Shown here piece by piece: positions 8,112-17,642 of a stretch of DNA of 38,640 bases. Position 1 is the first letter of the stretch. Each line of letters opens with the position of its first letter. The notes under the pieces are model-generated. The model was not told the origin of the DNA. It did not search any database and saw only the letters and a list, made by a program, of their open reading frames with translations. Source of the DNA: Terrimicrobiaceae bacterium (GTDB lineage: Bacteria > Verrucomicrobiota > Verrucomicrobiia > Chthoniobacterales > JAATET01). The DNA is taken from NCBI GenBank assembly GCA_028713285.1, contig JAQTOP010000025.1, positions 1 to 38,640 on the forward strand, read 5' to 3'. Position numbers and translations under genes: made by a program.

Positions 8112-9149
8112 AACCGGCAGGGCGTCAAAGCTGGCGGGTGCGCTGTTATACAGACGCAACTCGTCGTAGCTGACCGAAACCGTGTCGCCCGCTAGCGCGG
8201 TATTCTGTCGAATGTTCCAAGCACCGGTCTGGAAGACGGACGATGCGGAAAGGCCCACGGACCCCGCCAGGTTGAACGTCTGGGTCACGAGCAACTGGGG
8301 GCTGCTTGCGCTCGTATCGATTGCACCGGTTCCAGTCACTCCGAAGAGCCGCATGGTGATCAAACCGTTCAGGTCCGTTTCGAATGTGAAGCCGATGTGC
8401 AGGGAAATTCCCTCGGCGAAACCAAACCCATTCGCAGCCTGGCTGGTCGTGATAAAAAGGTTGTTCGTCGCTGCGACGCTGTTCGTGCCATTCGTTCCTG
8501 CCGCTCCGGGCCCGGTGACAGCGGCCAGATTCGAGAAGACATTGGGGCCACCAGCGGTGTTGGCACTGGCTGCAATCTGGATCTGGATATTGCCCAAAGG
8601 CGCGGTCGAAGCGTTATAGACCCCGTTGGTGCCGGTGATAATAAATCGCAAGCCGCCCGCATTTGCCACGCTGCCCAGGTTGTTGCTGTCGAGCAGACGA
8701 AACCAGCCACTATGCTGCACCGTGTTGAGGGTGTCGGGGCGAACGAATACATCCATTCCTCCCTGGAGGGCGGTGAACCCATTCACCTGCCCCGCGTAAA
8801 AAGTGCCCAAACCGGTGGCGGAAGATCCAGCGCCCGGGGTACTCGGGGTAAAGGTGGCGATAGCGAACCCGCTAGCCGGCGACGTCGGGGACTGCACGGC
8901 ATTCAGGTAGCCGCCGGACAACGACGATAGCGGGTTGGCGAAGCTCACCGCATCGGTGCCATTCGTGATCGATCCGACCACGCCCGTGCCGCCCGTCGCA
9001 ACGATGTTATTGCCGGGATTGGTGTCGGTGTTGAAACTTGCGTCGAAGACCAGAGCCGCATTGCTGACGCCCGTTCCCATGAGGAGACAGGCACTGGCAA
9101 CGGCGGCGAAAGCGCGCGCGGAATTTGACAGGGGATGGGCAGTTTTCAT
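8022..9149 (-). CDS. PEP-CTERM exported protein, paralogue B (mosaic gene)
   Basis: This 375-residue protein is a near copy of the gene at 6451-7587; the visible body differences are few (for example SPTSPASG for SPTTPVSG, GAIDTS for GDIDTS). The start at 9149 is chosen because it aligns with the paralogue start and opens directly into the signal peptide (MKTAHPLSNSARAF, ending near SNA). An upstream in-frame start at 9242 would put 31 non-signal residues in front. The last 30 residues are identical to those of the 1541-residue protein, not to paralogue A, so body and sorting tail have different origins. The upstream region also resembles that of the large gene. It is exported and probably anchored; function unknown. 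Confidence 0.87.
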   Translation of the reverse strand: MKTAHPLSNSARAFAAVASACLLMGTGVSNAALVFDASFNTDTNPGNNIVATGGTGVVGSITNGTDAVSFANPLSSLSGGYLNAVQSPTSPASGFAIATFTPSTPGAGSSATGLGTFYAGQVNGFTALQGGMDVFVRPDTLNTVQHSGWFRLLDSNNLGSVANAGGLRFIITGTNGVYNASTAPLGNIQIQIAASANTAGGPNVFSNLAAVTGPGAAGTNGTNSVAATNNLFITTSQAANGFGFAEGISLHIGFTFETDLNGLITMRLFGVTGTGAIDTSASSPQLLVTQTFNLAGSVGLSASSVFQTGAWNIRQNTALAGDTVSVSYDELRLYNSAPASFDALPVPEPGTYALGMAGLLALVVLRRRRRAAQGF

Positions 9150-9246
9150 TTCGGGGTGTTTTGGGGTGTTTTTTTGAGCTGAGGTGAATGGTTGGGTGGA
9201 TCGCTGGGGCTGGGGTTTGAGGAGATAGTGGCGATATTGCATCCGA

Positions 9247-9252
9247 TGTCAA
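9247..9252 (-). promoter_or_regulatory. TTGACA box upstream of PEP-CTERM paralogue B
   Basis: On the minus strand this reads TTTTGACA about 98 bases before the ATG. It is followed by CAATATCGCCACTATC, closely matching the segment at the same distance before the 1541-residue gene. ACTATC at 17-base spacing is a weak -10 candidate. Confidence 0.45.
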
Positions 9253-9341
9253 AAGAATTCTGGAAAAATTTTAAGAGGAGAGATGCGGGTGAAGCAGTTT
9301 GTGCATTGGGAATGCAGGCGGATGCCGGGATTGGATGGCAT

Positions 9342-9358
9342 GGATGCGGATCGCATCC
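9342..9358. promoter_or_regulatory. Perfect 7-bp inverted repeat, possible operator
   Basis: GGATGCG and CGCATCC flank a 3-base spacer, about 190 bases upstream of paralogue B. It has no equivalent upstream of the other two PEP-CTERM genes. It could be a protein-binding site or a small cruciform; there is no further support. Confidence 0.25.
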
Positions 9359-9404
9359 GGTGTCGAAATTGCTCCAGCAGAACGACAGATCGGCGTCGAT
9401 TCAC

Positions 9405-9512
9405 CTCGATTTGGGAACCATGGAGGCACGGAGGACGCCGAGCGGGCCCGGGCAATGAATCACGACCAGGCCGCAGCCTCCCTCCGCGTCTCTGCGCCTC
9501 CGCGTGAGCCCG
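9405..9512. repeat. Inverted pair of dispersed repeat modules
   Basis: A GGAACCATGGAGGCACGGAGG module at about 9414-9440 faces a CTCCGCGTCTCTGCGCCTCCGCGTGAG module at about 9483-9509. The two are imperfect reverse complements and could pair as a long hairpin. They belong to the same loose family as the modules at 5343, 7814 and in the 192-bp array. The stretch 9150-9549 otherwise contains the upstream region of paralogue B and no gene. Confidence 0.6.
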
Positions 9513-9549
9513 AATTTCCCGGGCGAGGGGCGCTCGATTCGGAACTGGA

Positions 9550-11034
9550 TCAATCGTCGGGACGGCTGCCGGAACCGACGGTCTCGAGATTCACGCCGGC
9601 GGTCTCGATCCCAAAACGCCATGTGATCAGCGCGCCGGCCAGCGAGGCGGCAACGAGGCCATACAGCAGCGTGTCGACGCCAATATCCTTGAGCAAAATC
9701 GGAAAGAGGAATGCCGTGAGCACGGCGCCGATCTTGGCGAACGATGCGGCAAAGCCCGCGCCCATGCCGCGGATGCCTGTCGGAAAGACCTCGCCGGCGA
9801 TGAGGTAGGTCATCGCATTCGGTCCGAGATTCGTCATGAAATTGAAGAGCATGAAGCCCGCGAAAAGGCAGACCATTTTCACGGTCCCATCGAAATGCAC
9901 CGAGAGTGCGGCGAGAAAAAGCCCCGCCGCGCAGCCGAGGAAGCCGAGCACTTGCAGACAGATGCGGCCCACGCGGTCTGCAAGGAGCACGGCGCCGACG
10001 ATGCCGACGAGGAGCAGCACGTCGAGAAAGGCCGCGCCCTTCGCGGCATACATGTCCGCATGGATGACGTCGGCGAGATTGCGCGCGGGCCCGCCGGTCG
10101 AGCCGCCGAGGGTCGATGCGAGGATCGTCGGGGTGAAGATGCCGATGCCGTAGGTGGCGAGATCCTGGAGGAACCAGGGCGCCGAAGCGAGAATGGTGGC
10201 GCGCCGGTTCCGGGCATCGAACAGCCGCGCGTAACCCGTCCGGGATTTATGCGCGCCCGCGTTGTGGCCGGAATGCGGGAGCCGCAGCCGGATGCGGGCG
10301 GGATACGCGGGCTGGCGGTGCAGCAGCTTCGCGGTCTCGCGCTCCGCCTCGGCAATGCGCCCCTGCGCGACGAGCCAGTGGCCGCTTTGCGGAATAAAGA
10401 ACCGCCCGACCGTCACGAGCACGGCGGGCCCGATCGCCGTGGCATACATCATGCGCCAGTCCGCGATGGAGCGGTCCGATTTGAGAATGAGGAATCCGAG
10501 CGCCGTCCCGACCAGCGCGCCGAGGGCTTGAAACCCAAACGCGCCCAGCACCAGCCTGCCGCGCACGCCGCTGGGGATGCTCTCCGAGATCACAAGATGC
10601 GCCGTGGGGTAGTCGCAACCCAGCGCGAGGCCCACTCCGAAAAGGCCGACCACGAGCCACGCGAAATCATCGCTCATCGTGACCACGACAAGAAACGCGA
10701 CGAACAAGGCCATCTCGAGGATGAAGATCGATTTGCGCCCGACACGGTCCGACAGCCCGCCCAGCGCCGTGGCGCCCACCAGAATGCCCGCGAGCGTCGC
10801 CGCGCTCACCATGCCCTTCCGCGCCGGATCGAGCTGGAACTCGAGCACGATGAGCGGGAGGGCCACTCCCGTCATGAACACGACGAGGCCCTCGAAAAAC
10901 TTCCCCGCCGTCGCGAGCATCCAGATGCGCCATTGCATGGCGGTCATCGGCACATCGGCGACGCGCGTGCCATCCTGCCAGTTCGGCGTTTCGTCGATGT
11001 ATTCCTGAACGGTTTTTGGCAGCGGATCGCTCAT
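9550..11034 (-). CDS. Major facilitator superfamily transporter, sugar-porter-like
   Basis: This 494-residue inner-membrane carrier has about twelve hydrophobic segments and a cytoplasmic N-terminus of about 35 residues. The loop after the second helix carries the MFS motif A, GGLSDRVGRKS (residues 92-102); a related ADRVGR follows in the second half, and FPTGIRGMGAG near the C-terminus resembles the sugar-porter PxxxRG signature. The loop containing SGHWLVAQGR recalls the PES(P)RWL motif of sugar porters. The ATG at 11034 was chosen because the frame stays open far upstream only as a shadow of the opposite-strand gene at 11293. Substrate is not determinable; sugars or organic acids are likely. 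It stands alone on its strand. Confidence 0.88.
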   Translation of the reverse strand: MSDPLPKTVQEYIDETPNWQDGTRVADVPMTAMQWRIWMLATAGKFFEGLVVFMTGVALPLIVLEFQLDPARKGMVSAATLAGILVGATALGGLSDRVGRKSIFILEMALFVAFLVVVTMSDDFAWLVVGLFGVGLALGCDYPTAHLVISESIPSGVRGRLVLGAFGFQALGALVGTALGFLILKSDRSIADWRMMYATAIGPAVLVTVGRFFIPQSGHWLVAQGRIAEAERETAKLLHRQPAYPARIRLRLPHSGHNAGAHKSRTGYARLFDARNRRATILASAPWFLQDLATYGIGIFTPTILASTLGGSTGGPARNLADVIHADMYAAKGAAFLDVLLLVGIVGAVLLADRVGRICLQVLGFLGCAAGLFLAALSVHFDGTVKMVCLFAGFMLFNFMTNLGPNAMTYLIAGEVFPTGIRGMGAGFAASFAKIGAVLTAFLFPILLKDIGVDTLLYGLVAASLAGALITWRFGIETAGVNLETVGSGSRPDD

Positions 11035-11146
11035 GCGTGGGCGGGGAAGGCCGCCCCCGCGTGCGAGGGCAGACTTCGACCATGCGCAGCCCGCCGGGGT
11101 CAACCTCCATTTTGCGCCAATTCCGCGACGCGGCTCGCGGGAAGGA

Positions 11147-11175
11147 TTTCGCGCAAAGGTCGCAAAGCGCGCCAG
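11147..11175. repeat. Short dispersed repeat fragment (CGCAAAGG type)
   Basis: The words TTTCGCGCAAAGGTCGCAAAG resemble another class of the widespread intergenic repeats. The fragment sits in the gap between the divergent MFS and AraC/methyltransferase genes, where no gene is seen. Confidence 0.4.
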
Positions 11176-11292
11176 GGGTGGATAAAGGAAAAACCGGCGA
11201 CCCTGTCGCGAGCATCTTCCGGCGGTGTCCCGCTGTGGATCGAGAGCAGGAATCGGGTGTCGCCTCCGGGCGGAGCGCGGTAGGTTGCGCGC

Positions 11293-12129
11293 ATGAACCG
11301 GGACCGGCAGGACTACGACCGCATCGAGCGGGCCATCGCCCATCTGGACGCGCACTGGCCGGACCAGCCGGCGCTTGGCGAGCTGGCGGCGAGCGCCGGC
11401 TTGAGCGAATCGCATTTCCACCGGCTCTTCGCCCGGTGGGCCGGCGTCGGCCCGATGCAGTTCCTCCGCCATCTCACGAAAGAGGAGGCCCGCCGCCGCC
11501 TGCGCGACGGGATGAGCGTGCTCGACACCGCGCTCGACGTCGGCCTCTCGGGACCGGGGCGCCTGCACGATCTGCTGGTCACCTGCGATGCGGTCACGCC
11601 CGGCGAAACCCGGCGCGGCGGCGAGGGCGTCGCGCTGCGGCACGGCTTCGCGCCGACGCCCTTCGGCGATTGCCTGCTCGCGCAGACGCCGCGGGGGATT
11701 TGCGCGCTGGAGTTCGTGAATGGCCGCGCACCGGCGCAGATGCTGGCGGCGCTCCGCCGCGAGTGGCCGCGGGCGCGATTCGTCGAGGACGCGCCCGGCG
11801 CCCGCGCGCTGGCCGCCGCCGTCTTCGCCCCTGTCCGCGAATCGCCGCGGCTCCACCTGCGCGGCACGAATTTCCAGCTCAAGGTCTGGCGCGCGCTGCT
11901 CGCGATTCCCTCCGGGGCGCTCGCGACCTATGGCGGCGTCGCCGGGGCCATCGGCGCGCCCACGGCCAGCCGGGCGGTGGGCGGCGCGGTGGGCGCGAAC
12001 CCGATCTCGTTTCTCATCCCCTGCCATCGCGTGATCCGCGCCACCGGCGCATTCGGCCATTACCGCTGGGGCGCGGCCCGCAAGCAGGCGCTGTGCGGCT
12101 GGGAGGCGGCCCGCCACGAACGCGGATGA
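11293..12129 (+). CDS. AraC-type regulator fused to O6-methylguanine-DNA methyltransferase (Ada-like)
   Basis: This 278-residue protein repairs O6-alkylguanine by moving the alkyl group to its own cysteine. Residues about 8-105 are an AraC-family helix-turn-helix domain (LGELAASAGLSESHFHRLF). Residues about 195-272 are the methyltransferase domain with the active-site motif PCHRV, Cys244. It lacks the zinc-binding N-terminal domain of E. coli Ada, which senses methyl-phosphotriesters and switches on transcription. Regulation by the classical Ada route is therefore not possible, and the AraC part may respond differently or only assist DNA binding. It is divergent from the MFS gene at 9550 and followed closely by another MFS gene. 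Confidence 0.92.
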   Translation: MNRDRQDYDRIERAIAHLDAHWPDQPALGELAASAGLSESHFHRLFARWAGVGPMQFLRHLTKEEARRRLRDGMSVLDTALDVGLSGPGRLHDLLVTCDAVTPGETRRGGEGVALRHGFAPTPFGDCLLAQTPRGICALEFVNGRAPAQMLAALRREWPRARFVEDAPGARALAAAVFAPVRESPRLHLRGTNFQLKVWRALLAIPSGALATYGGVAGAIGAPTASRAVGGAVGANPISFLIPCHRVIRATGAFGHYRWGAARKQALCGWEAARHERG

Positions 12130-12202
12130 GGGTTTGACCGGCCGCCGTTCTCCGCAGCGCCGAGGTTGCGCGCCGGCGAGCGGGCCTGATAGCGTCGGCG
12201 AT

Positions 12203-13450
12203 GTGAACCTGGGCCGAATTCTGATTCCTTTCTCATCGCGAAATTATCGGCTCTACTTCGGCGGACAGCTCATTTCGCTGCTCGGCACGTGGATGACGCA
12301 GACCGCCACCGTGTGGCTCGTGTATCATCTCACCGGTTCTCCATTCTGGCTCGGCATGGTGATGCTGCTCGGCCAGTTGCCCGCCATCGTGCTCAGCCCG
12401 CTCGGCGGCGTGTGGGTGGATCGCGTGGACCGGCTCAAACTCCTCATCGGCACGCAATCCCTCGCGATGCTGCAATCGCTCCTCCTCGCGTTTTTCACCC
12501 TCACGGGCCACATCAACGTTCCGCTGCTCACGGTGCTCGCGATGTTCCAGGGGCTCATCAACGCCTTCGACGTGCCCACGCGGCAAGCTCTCAACGTCCA
12601 GTTGGCCGAGAAGCGCGAGCACCTGCCGGCGATCATCGCGATGAATTCCTCGATGATCCATCTCGCGCGCCTGGTGGGTCCGGCGATCGCGGGCCTTGTG
12701 ATCGCGGCCTTCGGCGCGGGCTGGTGCTTCCTGCTCGACGGCGTAAGCTACGTGGCGGTGCTCGCAGCGATCTTCGCGATGCGGCTCTCGCGGCACCAGC
12801 CGGAGCCAAGGGGCCGCTCGGTATGGCATGAGCTGCGCGAGGGCGCGATGTATGCATGGAGATTCCTGCCCATCCGCGCCCTGCTCCTTTTCACGGCCGC
12901 GATGGGCGTCTTCGGCATGTCGTTCTCCGTGCTCCTTCCCGCCTACGCGACCGGAATCTTCGACGGCGACGCGCGCACCCTCGGATGGCTGATGTCCGCG
13001 TCGGCGGCGGGATCGGTGCTCGCCGCCCTGTATCTCGCCGGGCGGCGCAGCGTTCACGGGCTCGGGCGCGCAATCATCTTCGGGGGCGTCATGGCCGGAT
13101 GCGGACTCGCGGCATTCGCATTTTCACGCAATCTCTGGCTGTCGATGGGCTGCCTCGTGGTCACCGGAATGGGCGGCATCCTCGTCCTCGCATCGAATAA
13201 CACCCTGGTGCAAAACCTCGTGGACGACGGCAAGCGCGGGCGGGTGATGAGCATCTACTCCGTCGCATTCCTGGGCGGCATGCCGGTCGGCGGCTTGATA
13301 ACCGGCGCGCTCGCCCAGCTCAAGGGCGTCAACACGGCGACCTGCGTGAATGCCGCCTCCTGCATCGTGCTCACGCTCGCCTTCGCATGCCTGATGCCAC
13401 GCCTGCGCAAAGAGGCGAAATCGGTGCTCGAGCGGGCGGGATTGATCTAA
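12203..13450 (+). CDS. MFS exporter of the EntS/MFS_3 type
   Basis: This 415-residue inner-membrane transporter has about twelve hydrophobic segments. The opening (FSSRNYRLYFGGQLISLLGTW) and the loop GGVWVDRVDRLKLL are typical of the MFS_3 / enterobactin-exporter group, which exports siderophores or drugs. The GTG at 12203 is preferred over the TTG at 12134 because the 23 residues in between do not resemble a transporter start. It begins about 70 bases after the Ada-like gene and may be co-transcribed with it. The GC-rich inverted repeat CCGCCTG/CAGGCGG just after the stop has no T run, so termination there is uncertain. Confidence 0.88.
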   Translation: MNLGRILIPFSSRNYRLYFGGQLISLLGTWMTQTATVWLVYHLTGSPFWLGMVMLLGQLPAIVLSPLGGVWVDRVDRLKLLIGTQSLAMLQSLLLAFFTLTGHINVPLLTVLAMFQGLINAFDVPTRQALNVQLAEKREHLPAIIAMNSSMIHLARLVGPAIAGLVIAAFGAGWCFLLDGVSYVAVLAAIFAMRLSRHQPEPRGRSVWHELREGAMYAWRFLPIRALLLFTAAMGVFGMSFSVLLPAYATGIFDGDARTLGWLMSASAAGSVLAALYLAGRRSVHGLGRAIIFGGVMAGCGLAAFAFSRNLWLSMGCLVVTGMGGILVLASNNTLVQNLVDDGKRGRVMSIYSVAFLGGMPVGGLITGALAQLKGVNTATCVNAASCIVLTLAFACLMPRLRKEAKSVLERAGLI

Positions 13451-13762
13451 ACCGCCTGTCCCGCGGCCCGGGAGCCAGGCGGGCCCGCGATTCCCGCGGC
13501 GGCCCGTCCCGCGGATTTCACCGGCCAGCCGCCGCCCGGAATGCGAACTCCAGGTGAATCGAGACATCCCGTCATGCATGCTCCCGCGTCCCGTGCCCCG
13601 CAGGGAGGAATTCCCTCGCGAAATTCTTTTCAAAATTTTGAACAGGTCCCCGACTGCCCTGTCGAATGGTTAACGACGTTAAATAAAACGCCCGAACTGA
13701 ATAACCGACCCGCCCTGGCGCGTCTTAACCAAGGAGAGAGTTCGTAACGGGCTCCGAAAACA
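13451..13762. other. Gene-free region upstream of the sigma factor
   Basis: The first part is very GC-rich with three TCCCGCGG words and a possible hairpin after the MFS gene. Around 13625-13720 it turns distinctly AT-rich (TTTTGAACAGG, GGTTAACGACGTTAAATAAAAC), which is where a promoter for the sigma factor would be expected. AAGGAGAGAG at about 13730 looks like a ribosome-binding site but lies about 25 bases before the annotated ATG. Confidence 0.4.
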
Positions 13763-14608
<846 letters not shown>

Positions 14609-14649
14609 TGCCGGTCGCGGGCGCGAAGCCCGGCGGCGCGATTTGAAAA

Positions 14650-14682
14650 GGCCGGACGTTCGGGGGGGCGTCCGGCTTTTTC
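14650..14682 (+). terminator. Rho-independent terminator of the sigma factor gene
   Basis: A perfect stem GCCGGACG / CGTCCGGC with a G-rich loop is followed by TTTTTCGTTT, about 40 bases after the sigma stop codon. The opposite-strand nuclease gene ends just beyond, at 14712. Confidence 0.88.
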
Positions 14683-14711
14683 GTTTGCGAATCCCGCGGA
14701 GCGAGGGCGGC

Positions 14712-16085
14712 TCAAAGCGGCAGCGCCGCGCCGGGAGCCGGCACGACGACCTCCGTGCCGGGAAGCAGGGAGGCCAGTTGCGAACGGAACCACTCGATGG
14801 CGGGCGGATCGCCATGCACGAGGAGGATCTTCTTCGGACGCAGCGCGACCGCGTAGTTCAGCAAAGGCTCGCGCGCCGAGTGGGCGCTGAAGTTGAAGGA
14901 TTCCAGATGGCATCGGAACTCGACCGGCGGCAGGTCGGGATCCAGCACGACCTTGTCGCCGGGTTTCGCCCGGCGCAACCTGCCCGCGGGCGAATCGGGA
15001 TCCGAGTAGCCGACGAAAAACAGCGCCTGTTTCGGGTCGGGAAGAATCTTGCGCACCCAGAGATTCGAGAGCGTGTGCTCGGTCATCATCCCGCTCGAAA
15101 GGGCGAAGATGCAGTGCTTGCGGGCCGCCATGGTGTGAACCTCGTTGCCCGACAGGACGTAGGGAGCCATCTCGTGGAGCAGGGCGAGTTCCGACCGCGA
15201 GCGGTCCGCGCTCCGGGCGAACGCATCGTAGGCGGAAGTGATTTTCGTGCTCAACCCGCCGATGTAAATCGGAGTCTGCGCGAGTTCCCCTCCCCGGCGC
15301 ATGCTCCAAAGCATCGCGAGGATTTCCTGCGTCTTGCCGAGGGCGAAGACCGGCACCGTCACACTGCCCCCGCGATCAAACGCCGCGCGGATCGCCGCCG
15401 CGAACCGCCGCTCCTCGGCCGCGCGCGTGAAATCCGCCGGCATCGGCGCGTCGCCGCGCGTCGTTTCCATCACCAGCACATCGACGCCCTCGGTCGGAAA
15501 ATCCGCCCCCCTCATGAGCGTCTGCGCGTCGAAATTCACGTCTCCCGTGTAAAAAACGGTGCGACCCTCGCCGCGAATCAGCACGCCCGACGAACCGAGG
15601 ATGTGGCCCGCGTGATAAAACTCGAGCGTCGGCTCCGCGCCATCCCCCGTCCCCCGCTCGCCGTCGAGCGTGAACGTCACGCGCGCCGGCGCGGGCCGCC
15701 ACATGGCTCGCGAGAACTCGATGCCGCGGTGCGTGAAGAGCGGATACTCGGTCATGCCATCGTCCTCCCGCTGCCGCGTCATCACGTTCACCGAATTGTG
15801 CAGCATGATCTCGCCGATCCGCCGCGTCGCCTCCGTCAAAAACACGCGCGCCTGCTGCTCGCGGCGGGTCAGCACGGGCAGCGAGCCGATGTGATCCTGG
15901 TGGGCGTGGGAGATGACGACCGCGTCCACCGAGCCGGGCGGAACGAGCGAATAGTCGGGCAGCGCCGCGAGCCCGCGCTCCTTCGGGTGCATGCCGCAAT
16001 CGAGCACGATCGACCGGCCGCCGACGCGCAGGAGATAGGAATTCGCGCCGATCTCGGTGCGCCGCGCGAGGTTGACGAATTCCAT
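14712..16085 (-). CDS. Metallo-beta-lactamase / beta-CASP family RNA-processing nuclease
   Basis: This 457-residue cytoplasmic protein is predicted to cut RNA using two metal ions. The metal site HxHxDH is seen at residues 60-65 (SHAHQDHIG). The middle, about residues 200-330, is the beta-CASP cap. The C-terminal RMMBL segment ends with KKILLVHGDPPAIEWFRSQL, with a conserved histidine. The length fits the bacterial YSH1/CPSF-like group. The ATG at 16085 opens directly into the first beta strand; the frame upstream to 16187 is shadow. It is divergent from the DUF1800 gene with about 100 bases between them. Confidence 0.9.
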   Translation of the reverse strand: MEFVNLARRTEIGANSYLLRVGGRSIVLDCGMHPKERGLAALPDYSLVPPGSVDAVVISHAHQDHIGSLPVLTRREQQARVFLTEATRRIGEIMLHNSVNVMTRQREDDGMTEYPLFTHRGIEFSRAMWRPAPARVTFTLDGERGTGDGAEPTLEFYHAGHILGSSGVLIRGEGRTVFYTGDVNFDAQTLMRGADFPTEGVDVLVMETTRGDAPMPADFTRAAEERRFAAAIRAAFDRGGSVTVPVFALGKTQEILAMLWSMRRGGELAQTPIYIGGLSTKITSAYDAFARSADRSRSELALLHEMAPYVLSGNEVHTMAARKHCIFALSSGMMTEHTLSNLWVRKILPDPKQALFFVGYSDPDSPAGRLRRAKPGDKVVLDPDLPPVEFRCHLESFNFSAHSAREPLLNYAVALRPKKILLVHGDPPAIEWFRSQLASLLPGTEVVVPAPGAALPL

Positions 16086-16185
16086 CGCGTGTTCATAGAC
16101 GCCGCCGCGGGCCCGTCCAATGCAAATCGCGGCTTTTCCCCCGCGAACGCCGAAACTCCTCCGGCTCCGCCGGGTTGAATCCCAC

Positions 16186-17637
16186 ATGCTGGCGCCATTG
16201 CCTCCGAACGACTGGTCGCTCGATCACGCCGCGCATTTGCTGAATCGCGCCGGCTTCGGCGGCACGCCGGAACAGGTGCGCGCCTTTCACTCGCTCGGGC
16301 TGGATGCGGCGGTCGGCCTGCTCCTCTCCGCCCGCGACAACCGCCTCGCGCCGCCTGCCTGGACGAACGACCCCGGCTCGCTGCGGCGGCAGGCAATGAT
16401 GATGATGCCAGCGGGCAACAGCGGGGATTCCGGCCCGGACGCCGACCGGCGGCGCGAAGCCATCCGCGACGCAATGCGCGAGGAACGGGAGCACATCGTC
16501 GAATTGCGGCGCTGGTGGCTGGAACGCATGCGCTCGGGCGGCCAGCCGCTGGTCGAAAAAATGACGCTGTTCTGGCACGGCCATTTCGCCACGAGCGTGG
16601 TAAAAGTGCGGAGCGCCTGGGCGATGTGGCGGCAAAACCAGACGCTGCGCGAAAACGCGCTGGGCAGCTTCCGCTCGATGCTCCAGGCCATGGCCCGCGA
16701 TCCGGCGATGATCCGCTGGCTCGACCTCAATCGCAGCAAGGCGGGCGCGCCGAATGAAAACTTCGCGCGCGAGCTAATGGAGCTCTTCACGCTGGGCATC
16801 GGCCACTACACCGAGGACGACATCAAGCAATCGGCTCGCGCCTTCACCGGGCACACCGTCTCCCCCGCGACGCAGGAGTTCTTCTTCGCGCGCCGCGCCC
16901 ACGACTACGGCGAAAAGCGATTCATGGGCCGCAGCGGGCGTTTCGACGGCGACGGGATCATCGACATCATCCTCGACCAGCCCCAGTGCGCGCGCTTCAT
17001 CGCGGGCCGGCTGTGGGAATTCTTCGCCTACGAGAATCCCGAGCCGGGCCTGCTCGACGCCGCGGCATTCACGCTGCATGGATCGAACTACCAGATCGCT
17101 CCTCTGCTCGGCTCGATGTTCCGCTCGTCCGCGTTCTATTCGAAGCGCGCCGTCCGCACCCACATCAAGAGCCCCGTCGAATGGCTCGTGCAAACCTGCG
17201 TCGATCTCGAGACCGGCCTTCCCGCGTCGCCGGCGCTCGACATCGCGCTCGAGCAACTCGGCCAGGCCCTCTTCCAGCCGCCGAACGTTCGCGGCTGGGA
17301 AGGCGGGCGCTCATGGATCAGCAGTTCGACGCTCGTGCTGCGCTACAATCTGGCCGGCTACCTCGTGGGCGCGACGGATCCCGCGGCGCGGCGCTTGTTC
17401 AACCGGCGCCTCGTCGCGCCGGTGGACATCGCGAAGCTCGCGCCCGCATCGCTCCGCGAGCAGCCGCAGGCGCTGGCCGACGCGCTCGTCTTCCGGCTCT
17501 TTGGCGCGACGCGATCCGCGCTCCTGCGCACCCGCGCGATGGCCTGCGTGGCGGACGCCGCGCAGCCGATCTCCGACACGAAGGCCCGGTCGATTTTCCA
17601 ACGCCTGATGAGCACGCCCGATTACCAACTCTCCTGA
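16186..17637 (+). CDS. DUF1800 family protein
   Basis: This 483-residue protein has the DUF1800 pattern: DHAAHLLNRAGFGGTPEQV at the start, then LVEKMTLFWHGHFATS, NENFARELMELFTLGIGHY and SPVEWLVQT. The family is common in Planctomycetes, Verrucomicrobia and Proteobacteria and nearly always sits next to a DUF1501 gene, as here, six bases apart. The molecular function is unknown. No clear signal peptide follows the chosen ATG; the frame upstream to 16120 could add 22 residues, but these are Arg-rich and not signal-like. It is transcribed with the next gene. Confidence 0.9.
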   Translation: MLAPLPPNDWSLDHAAHLLNRAGFGGTPEQVRAFHSLGLDAAVGLLLSARDNRLAPPAWTNDPGSLRRQAMMMMPAGNSGDSGPDADRRREAIRDAMREEREHIVELRRWWLERMRSGGQPLVEKMTLFWHGHFATSVVKVRSAWAMWRQNQTLRENALGSFRSMLQAMARDPAMIRWLDLNRSKAGAPNENFARELMELFTLGIGHYTEDDIKQSARAFTGHTVSPATQEFFFARRAHDYGEKRFMGRSGRFDGDGIIDIILDQPQCARFIAGRLWEFFAYENPEPGLLDAAAFTLHGSNYQIAPLLGSMFRSSAFYSKRAVRTHIKSPVEWLVQTCVDLETGLPASPALDIALEQLGQALFQPPNVRGWEGGRSWISSSTLVLRYNLAGYLVGATDPAARRLFNRRLVAPVDIAKLAPASLREQPQALADALVFRLFGATRSALLRTRAMACVADAAQPISDTKARSIFQRLMSTPDYQLS

Positions 17638-17642
17638 CCGCC

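Noticed and set aside
11035-12117. N-terminal extension of the MFS frame up to 12117
   Set aside because: These residues are antisense to the Ada-like gene and not transporter-like; the ATG at 11034 gives a normal MFS protein.
13443-13480. Terminator after the MFS exporter gene
   Set aside because: The CCGCCTG/CAGGCGG stem has a long loop and no T run, so intrinsic termination is not supported.
13660-13762. A promoter with defined -35 and -10 before the sigma factor
   Set aside because: The AT-rich segment is suggestive, but no pair of boxes with acceptable sequence and spacing could be fixed.
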